This document shows, in pieces, positions 19,747 through 28,187 of a stretch of 64,000 nucleotides of DNA. The translations under genes were made by a program, and so were the position numbers. The notes beneath the pieces were generated by a model. That model was not told the DNA's origin and ran no database searches. It saw only the letters and a program-made list of their open reading frames with translations. Location: contig NZ_NPMN01000001.1 of NCBI RefSeq assembly GCF_002266425.1, forward strand, positions 186,001 through 250,000. Direction: 5' to 3'. The stretch is from Tissierella sp. P1 (lineage in GTDB: Bacteria > Bacillota > Clostridia > Tissierellales > Tissierellaceae). The number at the start of each line of letters is the position of its first letter. Positions within the stretch are counted from its first letter, which is position 1.

Positions 19747-20619
19747 ATGAATGATGTTATTAGCTGGCTTCTCGAAGATGATACACCTGAAATAAAATAT
19801 CGTACTATGGTTGAGTTATTGGATATGCCTAAGGATGATATATGTGTAAAAACAGCATATGATAAACTTATGAACTCCGATGCTGTTGCAAATATCATGA
19901 TGAAGTTTGAGCTTGATAAAAAATGGGAGGACTATAATGCCTTTTCAGCACTTGCAGAATTTGGGTTAACAAGATATGATGTTAAAATTGATGAATACGT
20001 TGAGCGTATTATAGCTAATACAGGCTTTAAAATGCTATGCGGGGAAGGGTTTCTCCTTCGCAATCTAGTAGCCCTTGGCTATTATGATAATCCCATGGTT
20101 AAAGAGGAAATTCCAAAAGCATTTTCTGTGCAAAAATCTGATGGAGGTTTTGGATGTATAAGTAAAAGTAAAAAAATAAATGATCCTAAGCTACCTCATA
20201 AAAGCTGTATACGAATTACAGCGTCCTATCTTTTACTTGCAGCAGAGCTGAAAAAAATTGATGTTATTTTACCACAGAATAGTCAATTAGTTGATTATTT
20301 TATAGATCGTAATGTAGTATATCGTCATGATGATAATACAAGATTTGTTGTCAATGAAATGGCAGGAACTTTTTATCCCCTTGATCCTATAAAAATTGGA
20401 TTACAAAGTAGTCTATATGCACTTGCAATTCTTGGAGCTGGAAATAGAGCAGGTTATATAAAGGCTAGAAAAATCTTAGAAAGTAAAAGGGATGATGAGG
20501 GCAGGTATCTTCTCGATAAATCATTATCAAAACCGTATTTCAAGATTGGGAAAATTGGCAGGCCTAATAAATGGATAACATTATATGCATTACTTGCTGA
20601 TAAGCATAGTAAGGAATAA
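19747..20619 (+). CDS. Alpha/alpha-toroid (terpene cyclase/prenyltransferase-like) protein of unknown function
   Basis: 290 aa. The repeated helical layout and the QKSDGGFG segment (about residues 129-136) are like the QW-type repeats of the squalene cyclase/prenyltransferase superfamily. The acidic catalytic motifs of true cyclases are not visible. Proteins of this type often carry unreliable names. The gene stands alone and has AAGGAGGAT before the ATG. I cannot state a substrate. Confidence 0.6.
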   Translation: MNDVISWLLEDDTPEIKYRTMVELLDMPKDDICVKTAYDKLMNSDAVANIMMKFELDKKWEDYNAFSALAEFGLTRYDVKIDEYVERIIANTGFKMLCGEGFLLRNLVALGYYDNPMVKEEIPKAFSVQKSDGGFGCISKSKKINDPKLPHKSCIRITASYLLLAAELKKIDVILPQNSQLVDYFIDRNVVYRHDDNTRFVVNEMAGTFYPLDPIKIGLQSSLYALAILGAGNRAGYIKARKILESKRDDEGRYLLDKSLSKPYFKIGKIGRPNKWITLYALLADKHSKE

Positions 20620-20621
20620 GA

Positions 20622-20673
20622 TAAGAGGGAGATCCTATTGCGGCAAAATTTGCAGCAGAAGAGTCCCCTCTTA
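20622..20673. terminator. Possible bidirectional terminator between convergent genes
   Basis: TAAGAGGGA (20622-20630) and TCCCCTCTTA (20664-20673) pair with one bulge. It lies between the converging toroid gene and pncB. There is no strong T run, so support is moderate. Confidence 0.4.
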
Positions 20674-20681
20674 ATGTTTCA

Positions 20682-22136
20682 TTACCTATGTTTCTTTAGT
20701 AACTCATCTTTAATATCCCATAATGATTGAGATAAGTCTACAAAATATCTATGAGGTCTTTCAAATCTTTTAACTTCATCCCACATCAAATCTAATTGTT
20801 CTTTACAATATGTTCTTATATCATGAATATTTGGATTTTCATAAATGCAATGACCATTTTCAAATATCTGTACTAAGAGTTTCTTAACATAAAAATTCTC
20901 CAATGTTTTTCTCTTCCATGTATATAGAGGATGGAAGATTTCATAAGGTTTAGTCTCATCGATGATTTCATTGTGTAGAGTGATTACATCAGCGATAGCT
21001 TTATTTGTAGCCTTATCAAACAATCTGTAAACTTGTTTAAATCCTGGAGTAGTTATTTTACCTACATTTTCACTAACTTTTATCTTAGGTATAAGCTTCC
21101 CGTCTTTTTCTATTGTGGTTAGTTTATAGACACCACCAAAGACTGGCTGAGATTTTGCTGTTATAAGTCTTTCACCAACTCCAAAGGAATCAATTTTTGC
21201 ACCTTGGATTAATAAATCTCTTATAACATACTCATCTAAAGAGCTGGATGCTACAATATTACAGTCGGAAAATCCTGCTTCATCAAGCATTTTACGAGCT
21301 TCTTTAGATAAATAAGCAATATCACCACTATCGATTCTGATGCCTTTTGGCCTAAATCCCAATGGCAAAATTTCTTCATTGAATACCTTTATTGCATTAG
21401 GGATACCTTCTTTTAAGGTGTTGTAAGTATCTACTAGAAGAGTACAGTTATTTGGATAAATCTTAGCATATGCCCTAAATGCATCTAATTCTGTAGGAAA
21501 CATTTGTACCCAGCTATGAGCCATGGTTCCTAATGCAGGGATATCAAAATCCCTATCTACTATGGTATTAGCAGTTCCAATACAGCCCCCAATATATGCA
21601 GCCCTAGCACCTAAAATTGCCCCTTCATAACCTTGAGCACGTCTAGAACCAAATTCCATAACAGTTCTACCATCAGCAGCCCTAACTATTCTATTAGCCT
21701 TTGTAGCAATTAAACTTTGATGATTTATAGTTAGGAGAACCATAGTTTCTATTAGTTGAGCTTGCACTACTGGACCTCTGACAACTACTATGGGTTCTTG
21801 AGGAAATATAGGTGTTCCTTCAGGAATAGCCCATACATCGCATTCAAACTTAAAATTTTTTAAATAGCTTATAAAATTTTCGGAGAAGATTTTTTTAGAT
21901 TCAAAATAAGCAATATCTTCTTCATCAAATTTAAGATTTCTTAGATACTCTATTAGTTGCTCAACGCCAGCCATAATAGCAAATCCACCATCATCTGGTA
22001 TAGTTCTAAAGAACATATCAAAATATGCAATCTGATTCTCCATACCATTTTCTAGATATCCATTGGCCATAGTGAATTCATAGAAATCTGCCAACATAGT
22101 AAGATTTTTTCTCTCTTTCCAATCCAAACTTATCAT
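20682..22136 (-). CDS. pncB: Nicotinate phosphoribosyltransferase
   Basis: 485 aa from the ATG at 22136, preferred over a longer frame to 22196 because AAAAAGGAGA lies just upstream and the longer version would run into the promoter. Family features are LADFYEFTMANGYLENG, FDMFFRTIPDDGGFAIMAG, EFGSRRAQG, the GTMAHSWVQ block and IRIDSGDIAYLSKEARKM. The enzyme joins nicotinate and PRPP to give nicotinate mononucleotide in NAD salvage (Preiss-Handler). It has its own promoter at 22168-22196. Confidence 0.93.
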   Translation of the reverse strand: MISLDWKERKNLTMLADFYEFTMANGYLENGMENQIAYFDMFFRTIPDDGGFAIMAGVEQLIEYLRNLKFDEEDIAYFESKKIFSENFISYLKNFKFECDVWAIPEGTPIFPQEPIVVVRGPVVQAQLIETMVLLTINHQSLIATKANRIVRAADGRTVMEFGSRRAQGYEGAILGARAAYIGGCIGTANTIVDRDFDIPALGTMAHSWVQMFPTELDAFRAYAKIYPNNCTLLVDTYNTLKEGIPNAIKVFNEEILPLGFRPKGIRIDSGDIAYLSKEARKMLDEAGFSDCNIVASSSLDEYVIRDLLIQGAKIDSFGVGERLITAKSQPVFGGVYKLTTIEKDGKLIPKIKVSENVGKITTPGFKQVYRLFDKATNKAIADVITLHNEIIDETKPYEIFHPLYTWKRKTLENFYVKKLLVQIFENGHCIYENPNIHDIRTYCKEQLDLMWDEVKRFERPHRYFVDLSQSLWDIKDELLKKHR

Positions 22137-22167
22137 TTGTAGTCTCCTTTTTGTATATATTACCCTA

Positions 22168-22196
22168 ATTATAGTCCTATAACAGAAAAAATTCAA
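22168..22196 (-). promoter_or_regulatory. Sigma-A type promoter of pncB
   Basis: On the minus strand TTGAAT (22196-22191) and TATAAT (22173-22168) are separated by 17 bases. The -10 box lies about 30 bases before the pncB start codon. Confidence 0.75.
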
Positions 22197-22214
22197 TAAA
22201 GGAAATTAACAAAA

Positions 22215-22637
22215 AATAATAGATGGGTAATTTCTTTTGTTTTTAGAAACTACCCATCATTTAAAATAAAGCTTTTTGCAGCTACTCCAACCTAAACAAT
22301 TTGGTTCAATTGCTAAATTCAATCTTTTGATACACTCCTTAACTTTGGACTAATGAGGGGTTAAAAAACTTACCACAACATTTACTATACTTCTACTACT
22401 AAAATCTTTATGAGATTTAAATGTTTTTCTTGTAGGAGCTTCTTTACGCTTCTACATTTCCAATCTTTGAAGGTTGGATAATATACAGAATATCTTTTCT
22501 GCATTTACTAAAGGATTACTTATTCGATTTTCCTCAAATTTTTACCATTGATACTATACTAATCAAATACTAAATCGTTACTGCTATTACTAACAAACTT
22601 CCAAATAGTTAGGTTGAAAGTAACTAAAGCTTTATTT
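22215..22637 (-). ncRNA. Candidate non-coding RNA with own promoter and terminator
   Basis: About 420 bases without a credible reading frame lie between a near-consensus promoter (22644-22672) and a hairpin whose arms 22222-22235 and 22245-22258 pair with one mismatch, followed on the minus strand by a T-rich tract. Several local stems can be drawn on the transcript: GTTACT with AGTAAC, CAGAA with TTCTG, CCAA with TTGG, TGTAG with CTACA, and AACATTTA with TAAATGTT enclosing AATCT/AGATT. AT-rich DNA gives many chance stems, so this is suggestive only. It resembles no RNA family I can recall (not RNase P, tmRNA, 6S or OLE). A decayed gene is the alternative. The rest of 22197-22791 holds promoters and terminators. 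Confidence 0.4.
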
Positions 22638-22643
22638 ATTTTA

Positions 22644-22672
22644 ATTATATACCACTTCAACGCTTTAGTCAA
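22644..22672 (-). promoter_or_regulatory. Sigma-A type promoter facing a gene-free region
   Basis: Minus strand TTGACT (22672-22667), 17 bases, TATAAT (22649-22644). It is one of the best promoter matches in the window, yet no reading frame follows within 450 bases. Confidence 0.7.
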
Positions 22673-22751
22673 GTGATTTGATAAAATATTTTAGTGATAT
22701 ATGTATTAATATTATACCCAGATATTTGATTTTAAACATAGAAGATAAAAA

Positions 22752-22784
22752 ACTTCAATGAAATTTATATAATTTCATTGAAGT
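22752..22784 (-). terminator. Terminator of the feo operon
   Basis: ACTTCAATGAAATT (22752-22765) and AATTTCATTGAAGT (22771-22784) form a perfect 14-bp stem. On the minus strand a TTTTTT run follows directly. It lies just after the feoC-like stop. Confidence 0.85.
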
Positions 22785-22791
22785 CAAATAG

Positions 22792-23055
22792 TTACATATT
22801 TCCTAATATTTTTTTCCCCTTATCTGTTATACTAATGGTCTTTATTGGGACTATATTACATAAAGATTTCATTGAACAACCGCTGCATTTTGTTTCGCAG
22901 GTAGGGGATCCCATATCTTCAATAATATATTTCATTCTAGATAATTCTTTCACTGTCTCCTCAACTAAAGCTTCTGGTATATTTAAATTTTTTGCAATTA
23001 GAGGAATAGAAAACACTTTAGAACTAGATATTTCCTTCAAAACATTTTTAAGCAT
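22792..23055 (-). CDS. FeoC-like [Fe-S]-dependent winged-helix protein
   Basis: 87 aa. The N-terminal half fits a small winged helix (FSIPLIAKNLNIPEALVEETVKEL). The Cys-rich segment CETKCSGCSMKSLC has the C-x3-C-x2-C-x5-C spacing of FeoC-type proteins, which bind an iron-sulfur cluster and are thought to tune FeoB stability or activity by iron or oxygen status. It lies 10 bases after the feoB end, and its start has AGGAGCT upstream. The C-terminal segment KTISITDKGKKIL is typical of winged-helix regulators. Confidence 0.75.
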   Translation of the reverse strand: MLKNVLKEISSSKVFSIPLIAKNLNIPEALVEETVKELSRMKYIIEDMGSPTCETKCSGCSMKSLCNIVPIKTISITDKGKKILGNM

Positions 23056-23065
23056 AAAGCTCCTC

Positions 23066-23314
23066 CTAAAAACCTAATAACCTACCAACCTGATAAATAA
23101 TAACAGCAGCTATCCAACCTATAACAAAAGGATAAATTGCCATAAATATAGCCCATTTGTTAGATTTAGTTTCCTGTTTTACAGTACCTATTACTGCTGC
23201 ACAAGGAGTGTATAAAAGGGTCATAACCATAAATGAAATAGCAGTAAGAGGTGTAAATACATTTTGTAAAGCACCTACTAACTGAGAACCCTCAGATACA
23301 CCAGCATAAACCAT
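23066..23314 (-). CDS. feoB: Ferrous iron transporter FeoB, C-terminal fragment
   Basis: 82 aa forming the last membrane segments of FeoB (VYAGVSEGSQLVGALQNVF, then YTPCAAVIGTVKQETKSNKW and a final helix). The conserved core gate sequence and its Cys (YTPC) are present. It is separated from the main fragment by an apparent one-base deletion at 23326: one more T on the plus strand would give [18 protein letters not shown] as a single frame. The nominal ATG is not a true start. Confidence 0.88.
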   Translation of the reverse strand: MVYAGVSEGSQLVGALQNVFTPLTAISFMVMTLLYTPCAAVIGTVKQETKSNKWAIFMAIYPFVIGWIAAVIIYQVGRLLGF

Positions 23315-23316
23315 AC

Positions 23317-24756
23317 CTAAGATGCTACTACAGCTTCCTTTGCTGCTATACCAGCAAATAAACTAACTGTAGCTTGCCAAGTGCCAAATCCTGCAGGTAT
23401 AAATATTGGTGCTAAAATTGTACCTATTCTACCTAATATACTCTCTTGACTATAAGGCTCTACTCCAAAAGGTAAAACCGATAGAACCCAAAGAAGAGAA
23501 ACTACTACAAATATGATAGTTCCAGCTCTATGCAAGAAATCCCATACTTTATCCCACATGTCTCTTACAACATATTTAAATATAGGTAATCTATAAGGAG
23601 GCAGTTCCATAATAAAGTGAGAAGATTCACCTTTAAATAATGTCTTTGAAAATAACTTACCTACTAATAACGCTACTACTATACCTAAAGCATAAAGAGC
23701 AAATAGTACAATTCCTCCATGTTCAGGAAAGAACGCAGCAATAAATACTAAATAAATAGGCAACCTTGCTCCGCAAGACATAAATGGGTTAATGAGTAGA
23801 GCAATCATCCTATCCTTCTTGTTATCCAAAGTTCTAGTAGACATGACTCCCGGAACATTACAACCAAAACCTACTATCATGGAAATAAAGGTTTTACCAT
23901 GAAGTCCAAGTGACCTCATTAAGCCATCCATTACATAGGCAGCTCTTGCCATATAACCTGTATCCTCTAATATACCTATAAAGAAATATAATACGGTAAT
24001 AAGAGGTATAAACTCAAAGACAGCACCTACTCCACCAAAGATACCTTCAGAAAAGAAGGATTGTAACCACTCGGGAGTGCCTATTATATCTAATAGGTTA
24101 ACTACATATTCTCCAATGGTTTCTATAATAGTTGCTATATAGCCGCCAAAGATATCACCACCAATGACAAATGTCAACTGGAATATTACAAACATAATCA
24201 AAGCAAATATAGGAAGCCCTAAATATTTGTGGGTAATGATTTTATCTATTTTATCAGTTCTGGTCTCTATTATCTCAGAAGGTTTCTTTACAGATTTATT
24301 TACGATTTTACCAATAAAATCATATCTTTTATCTACAATTTCTAACTCATACTCTGTGGCCTTTTCTCCTAAAGAAATAAGTCTTTCTTTAATTGGATCT
24401 GGAGCCTTATTCTCTATAAGCCTGTAAATCTCTTGATCTCCTTCTAAAAGTTTTACAGCTATCCACTTAGTAGGATATTCTAAGCTTGAACTTTCAAGTA
24501 TAGATCTTATGTCCTCAATTTCTTTATCAATATCCTCACCATAGCTAAATGTCAATCTAGAATCTTCATTTTCATTAATATATTGAATAGATTCTTCAAT
24601 TAAGGTATCTAGACCTTTGTTCTTAGAGGCAACGGTGGGAATCACTGGAACTCCTAATTCTTGTGATAGTTTCTTCAAGTCTATTTCAATATTTTTCTGT
24701 TTAGCCTCGTCCATCATATTAAGAGCTATAACAACTTTAGCACCCATTTCAATCAA
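23317..24756 (-). CDS. feoB: Ferrous iron transporter FeoB, main fragment (both ends frameshifted)
   Basis: 479 aa covering the end of the G domain ([16 protein letters not shown] with the NxMD G4 motif, and [10 protein letters not shown] as G5), the GDI-like spacer, and most transmembrane helices including the first gate [21 protein letters not shown] and [15 protein letters not shown]. FeoB imports Fe(II). Homology continues upstream of 24756 as far as 24890, so the nominal start is internal. Two missing bases (near 24890 and 23326) explain the three-way split; the restored protein would be about 660 aa, normal for the family. Confidence 0.92.
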   Translation of the reverse strand: MIEMGAKVVIALNMMDEAKQKNIEIDLKKLSQELGVPVIPTVASKNKGLDTLIEESIQYINENEDSRLTFSYGEDIDKEIEDIRSILESSSLEYPTKWIAVKLLEGDQEIYRLIENKAPDPIKERLISLGEKATEYELEIVDKRYDFIGKIVNKSVKKPSEIIETRTDKIDKIITHKYLGLPIFALIMFVIFQLTFVIGGDIFGGYIATIIETIGEYVVNLLDIIGTPEWLQSFFSEGIFGGVGAVFEFIPLITVLYFFIGILEDTGYMARAAYVMDGLMRSLGLHGKTFISMIVGFGCNVPGVMSTRTLDNKKDRMIALLINPFMSCGARLPIYLVFIAAFFPEHGGIVLFALYALGIVVALLVGKLFSKTLFKGESSHFIMELPPYRLPIFKYVVRDMWDKVWDFLHRAGTIIFVVVSLLWVLSVLPFGVEPYSQESILGRIGTILAPIFIPAGFGTWQATVSLFAGIAAKEAVVAS

Positions 24757-24809
24757 TTGTGTTGTTAAATATAGATTTCTTTCGATATTAGTGGCATCAA
24801 CTACATTGA

Positions 24810-25058
24810 TTACAACATCTGGATTTCCCTTAAGTATATAATCACGAGCAACAACTTCATCTTCTGAATAAGCCCCAAGACTATAAGTGCCGGTAAATCA
24901 ACAACATTATATTGATTGCCTTTATATTTAAATTTTCCTTCTTTCTTTTCAACAGTAACTCCAGGCCAGTTACCAACATGTTGATTGGAACCAGTTAGAG
25001 CATTAAAAAGTGTAGTTTTTCCACTATTTGGATTACCTACAAGAGCAATAGTATTCAA
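24810..25058 (-). CDS. feoB: Ferrous iron transporter FeoB, N-terminal fragment (frameshifted)
   Basis: 82 aa, true in frame only to about residue 56. The G1 motif GNPNSGKT is at residues 8-15 and the conserved [17 protein letters not shown] holds the switch I region. At VVDLP the expected G3 sequence DLPGTYSLG is broken: one more C in the CC at 24890-24891 (plus strand) gives [23 protein letters not shown] in the correct frame. GGGGGAA precedes the ATG. Confidence 0.9.
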   Translation of the reverse strand: MNTIALVGNPNSGKTTLFNALTGSNQHVGNWPGVTVEKKEGKFKYKGNQYNVVDLPALIVLGLIQKMKLLLVIIYLREIQML

Positions 25059-25075
25059 AAAAATTCCCCCTTTAA

Positions 25076-25094
25076 ATAATGATAATCATTATCA
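25076..25094. promoter_or_regulatory. Fur box between feoA and feoB
   Basis: ATAATGATAATCATTATCA is a near-perfect match to the 19-bp Fur consensus. Its place between the feoA stop and the feoB start suggests that feoB can also be controlled separately from feoA. Confidence 0.85.
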
Positions 25095-25109
25095 ATAAAC
25101 GATAAAAAA

Positions 25110-25334
25110 TTAACGCTCGACTATAACATGACAAGCTAATCCACGGCCTAGAGCCAATTTGTTACCAGATAAATTGATAATAAGAGGGCCAAAATCATTT
25201 TTAATAACCCTAACACATGCGTTTTTATGAAGACCAAGTTCATATAATCTTTTTTTGGCTTTGCAGCATCCTGAAATTTCTTTAACTCTTCCGCATTCAT
25301 TAGGCTTTAAAGAAACTAAAGATAAAGTACCCAT
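25110..25334 (-). CDS. feoA: FeoA family ferrous iron transport protein
   Basis: 74 aa from the ATG at 25334. The ATG at 25343 touches the GGAAGG ribosome binding site and is too close to it. This is a small SH3-like protein with the FeoA pattern: LKPNECGRVKEISGCCKAKKRLYELGL, then GPLIINLSGNKLALGRGLA. It is cytosolic and thought to assist FeoB. A Fur box lies upstream and another between it and feoB. Confidence 0.9.
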   Translation of the reverse strand: MGTLSLVSLKPNECGRVKEISGCCKAKKRLYELGLHKNACVRVIKNDFGPLIINLSGNKLALGRGLACHVIVER

Positions 25335-25367
25335 AAATATCATCCTTCCAATTATGTAAAATAAATT

Positions 25368-25386
25368 ATAATGATAATCATTATCA
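25368..25386. promoter_or_regulatory. Fur box upstream of feoA
   Basis: ATAATGATAATCATTATCA, followed by a further TTATCA half-site at 25387-25392. It lies about 35 bases before the feoA start, in the promoter region, so iron-dependent repression by Fur is expected. Confidence 0.88.
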
Positions 25387-25459
25387 TTATCAACATCAAC
25401 ATTAATAGTATAATGTATTTTCTTGATAAATGCAATAACTTTATTATGGAATGTAAGTT

Positions 25460-27172
25460 TTAAAGCCCTAATTCTTTTAACTTTCTGTATAGAGTTCTAA
25501 CACTAATGCCTAATTCATTTGATGCTTTTTCCTTTCCCTTTAAATTCCAGCCATACTTATCTAAAGTATTTGTAATTAAATTTGCTTCTTCTAGTGCTAT
25601 TGATTCTTTTAAATTACTTTTTTTATTTGCTGACTTTATTACTTTATTGGGGAGATTACTGAGCTGAATGGTTTCTGTGTCCTCTATATTCATTGCATAT
25701 TCTATGGCATTTTCCAGTTCTCTTATATTTCCAGGCCATGGATATAATCTCATAATATCTATAGCTTCTTTGGAAATATTATTGATATTTTTCATTAGCC
25801 TTCCATTATATTTATCTATAAAATGGTCTATAAGTATGTCTATGTCTGCTAATCGTTCCTTTAATGAAGGTAAATGAATTGGTATTACATTTAATCTATA
25901 GAATAAATCAGCTCTAAAGGTATTTTCATCCATCATAGATTCTAAATCTTGATTGGTAGCGGCTATTACTCTGATATCTACTGGAATGGGCATAATACTA
26001 CCTAATCTTTGTATAGAATTTTCTTGAAGGACTCTAAGTAACTTTGCTTGCAAATGTAAAGGAAGTTCACCAATCTCATCTAAAAATATGGTTCCGCCAT
26101 TGGCCATTTCAAATATACCTAATTTACCACCTTTCTTAGCACCAGTAAAAGCCCCCTCTTCATAACCAAAGAGTTCAGATTCAAAGAGGGATTCTGGTAT
26201 ATTGGCACAGTTTATTGGAACAAAGGGATGATTAGATCTATTGCTTGTATAGTGGATAGCTTTTGCTACCATTTCTTTTCCTGTGCCAGTGTCACCAGTT
26301 ATTAAAACTGAAGAAGATGAATTGGCAATCTTCTTTATCTTTTCTTTTATATTTTTCATTTCAGAATCCTTAGAAAGGATAGAGTCAAGATAATTTTCAT
26401 GCATAGATATCTTAGAATTATTTTTATCTCTTTCTAATTTTAAAATATAAGCTACTATTTCACCTTCAATCTTCAAAGGAGTTGAATGTAAAATTCCTTG
26501 AAAACCTTCCATAACACAATGTTTTTTTCCCTGTCTGGCTCCAGTAAATATCCAATTAGTAATATCTTTGGGAAACATAAGATCTATAGCTTGAGTATAA
26601 AGGTCGCAATAGGAAAATAAATCTTGAATGCCTTTATCCCAATAAATCAATAGGCCTCTGTTATCCACTATAAGATAGTTATATTCTATTTCTTTGACGA
26701 TTTTATCAATTACCTTATGTAAAATTTGAGTATCTTTTTTTGAGCTTTCGTTAAAGGCAAACATTGATATTAAATTGGAGATATATTCTAATATATCCAT
26801 ATAATCACGAATGTTTTCTTCAATCATATTATGCCCTTCTTGAGAGAAGGAAGTGAGGCTTATTACTCCTATAGGCTCTCCATCTAACTTTATACAAGAT
26901 AGAATTTCTATAGTTGAAGGACAATTATTGACAAATCTGCATCCTATACAGGACATCATTGATCCCGGTTTGTTGACGATTACATTACCTTGATTTAAAA
27001 CCTCTTCTATTGAAGCAGAATGAACATTTCTGCCTTTTCTTTGTAAATAAACTTTTGTGCTGCTTACTAATTCAGCATTAGTATTAAATATAGCATATTC
27101 CATATTAGTCAAATTAGCCATTGTGGATACTATATTTCCTAAGTTAGGTTTTAAATTCTTTAAGTTAATCAC
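25460..27172 (-). CDS. Sigma-54-dependent transcriptional activator with GAF-like and PAS domains
   Basis: 570 aa from the GTG at 27172, chosen over a TTG at 27223 because CAGGTGG lies six bases upstream. The N-terminal region is GAF-like, with a CIGCRFVNNCP cysteine cluster that may bind metal or a cluster. A PAS-like region (DNRGLLIYWDKGIQDLF) follows. The AAA+ core has Walker A GDTGTGKE, the sigma-54 contact loop GAFTGA, and FLDEIGELPLHLQAKLLRVLQ. A Fis-type helix-turn-helix (NELGISVRTLYRKLKEL) ends the protein. It is divergent from the operon at 27390, whose promoter is of sigma-54 type, so local activation is likely. Confidence 0.9.
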   Translation of the reverse strand: MINLKNLKPNLGNIVSTMANLTNMEYAIFNTNAELVSSTKVYLQRKGRNVHSASIEEVLNQGNVIVNKPGSMMSCIGCRFVNNCPSTIEILSCIKLDGEPIGVISLTSFSQEGHNMIEENIRDYMDILEYISNLISMFAFNESSKKDTQILHKVIDKIVKEIEYNYLIVDNRGLLIYWDKGIQDLFSYCDLYTQAIDLMFPKDITNWIFTGARQGKKHCVMEGFQGILHSTPLKIEGEIVAYILKLERDKNNSKISMHENYLDSILSKDSEMKNIKEKIKKIANSSSSVLITGDTGTGKEMVAKAIHYTSNRSNHPFVPINCANIPESLFESELFGYEEGAFTGAKKGGKLGIFEMANGGTIFLDEIGELPLHLQAKLLRVLQENSIQRLGSIMPIPVDIRVIAATNQDLESMMDENTFRADLFYRLNVIPIHLPSLKERLADIDILIDHFIDKYNGRLMKNINNISKEAIDIMRLYPWPGNIRELENAIEYAMNIEDTETIQLSNLPNKVIKSANKKSNLKESIALEEANLITNTLDKYGWNLKGKEKASNELGISVRTLYRKLKELGL

Positions 27173-27193
27173 ATTAAACCACCTGCCATGTTT

Positions 27194-27208
27194 GGCAAAC
27201 AAATTGCC
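27194..27208. promoter_or_regulatory. Candidate upstream activator site (GGCAA-N5-TTGCC)
   Basis: The inverted repeat GGCAA (27194-27198)/TTGCC (27204-27208) lies just before the activator gene and about 120 bases before the sigma-54 promoter, a normal distance for an enhancer. It could also mediate self-control of the activator. Prediction from position and symmetry only. Confidence 0.45.
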
Positions 27209-27325
27209 GTATTTGTCAATCAAGACAGATTAATTATATCATATTACCTTGATAAAGTAATTATAAAATTATAAGAAGTCTGAAAAAATGAGAATTCAGT
27301 ATAATATATTTCCTACTTCATATTT

Positions 27326-27341
27326 TGGCACAATTTATGCA
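27326..27341 (+). promoter_or_regulatory. Sigma-54 promoter of the glycine-dehydrogenase-like operon
   Basis: TGGCACAATTTATGCA has the invariant GG and GC with exactly ten bases between them (27327-27328 and 27339-27340). It lies about 50 bases before the start at 27390. Confidence 0.85.
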
Positions 27342-27389
27342 TTAAAAAATGTTAGAATGTATCCAAAATCAATTAGAAAGGGGATAATT

Positions 27390-28166
27390 ATGAAAAATCC
27401 ATTAAACTTAGAGGGCAAAGTAGCGATTGTTTCTGGTGGAGCTTCTGGTATTGGATTAGGGACGGGTAAATTATTAGCTGAATATGGAGCAAAAGTTGTA
27501 TTACTTGATATTAATCAAGAAAAAGGAGATATGGCAGTTGAGGAAATTACTAATGAGGGCAATTTTGCTACTTTCAAGAAATGCGATGTGACTAATAATG
27601 AAGACTGCAAAAGCACTATTGAATTTGTAGAAAAAGAACTGGGTAGAATTGACATATTATTTAACAATGCAGGGGTCACAGTTAGAAAGACGGTTGTAGA
27701 CTTAACAGAAAAAGAGTGGAATTTTGTCATTGATGTAGGTCTCAAAGGTACATACCTACTTTCTAAATACACTATACCTATTATGGCTAAAAATGGTGGA
27801 GGAAGTATAATCAATACTGGATCTGGATGGGGATTAAAGGGTGGAGACAAAGCAGCAGCATACTGTGCTGTAAAGGGTGGAATAGTGAACCTAACTCGTG
27901 CTATGGCAATTGATCATGGACCACAGAATATTAGAGTTAATTCTATAAATCCAGGAGATACTGACACAGCAATGCTAAGAGATGAGGGAAGACAACTTGG
28001 AGAAACAGAAATAGATGCTTTCCTTGTAGAGTCAGCTAAGGGAAGACCCTTAGAAAGGTTAGGAGAACCTCTGGACATTGCAAAGGCAGTACTATTCCTA
28101 TGTAGTGACTTGTCAACTTGGATAACAGGAACTGCATTAGTTGTTGATGGCGGTGGAATTGCATAA
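27390..28166 (+). CDS. Short-chain dehydrogenase/reductase (SDR)
   Basis: 258 aa from the ATG at 27390, which follows AGAAAGGGG. A longer frame back to 27288 would include the sigma-54 promoter and is rejected. It is a classical SDR: cofactor motif GGASGIG near residue 17, LLDI after strand two (an Asp favouring NAD), NNAG, the Ser in NTGSGWG, and the catalytic YCAVK. It ends WITGTALVVDGGG. First gene of a sigma-54 operon; the substrate is likely an intermediate of the amino acid route encoded here, which is inference. Confidence 0.9.
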   Translation: MKNPLNLEGKVAIVSGGASGIGLGTGKLLAEYGAKVVLLDINQEKGDMAVEEITNEGNFATFKKCDVTNNEDCKSTIEFVEKELGRIDILFNNAGVTVRKTVVDLTEKEWNFVIDVGLKGTYLLSKYTIPIMAKNGGGSIINTGSGWGLKGGDKAAAYCAVKGGIVNLTRAMAIDHGPQNIRVNSINPGDTDTAMLRDEGRQLGETEIDAFLVESAKGRPLERLGEPLDIAKAVLFLCSDLSTWITGTALVVDGGGIA

Positions 28167-28187
28167 TAAAAGTTAGGAGGTAGAAGT

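Noticed and set aside
22137-22196. N-terminal extension of nicotinate phosphoribosyltransferase
   Set aside because: It overlaps the TTGAAT-17-TATAAT promoter and precedes the clear ribosome binding site.
22300-22560. Decayed transposase in the same region
   Set aside because: The longest minus-strand frame (about 39 codons, MQKRYSVYYPTFKDW) gives no transposase motif and there are no convincing terminal repeats or target duplications. It is kept only as an alternative.
22215-22637. RNase P RNA, tmRNA or OLE RNA in the gene-free region
   Set aside because: A GAGGAAAATC segment recalls the RNase P GAGGAAAGTC box, but the other universal RNase P, tmRNA and OLE motifs are absent.
27173-27223. 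TTG start at 27223 for the sigma-54 activator
   Set aside because: GTG at 27172 has CAGGTGG at correct spacing; the extension adds no conserved sequence and would cover a likely operator.
27288-27389. Longer start for the SDR gene at 27288
   Set aside because: The extension runs through the sigma-54 promoter and lacks a ribosome binding site; the ATG at 27390 has a good one and fits the family N-terminus.
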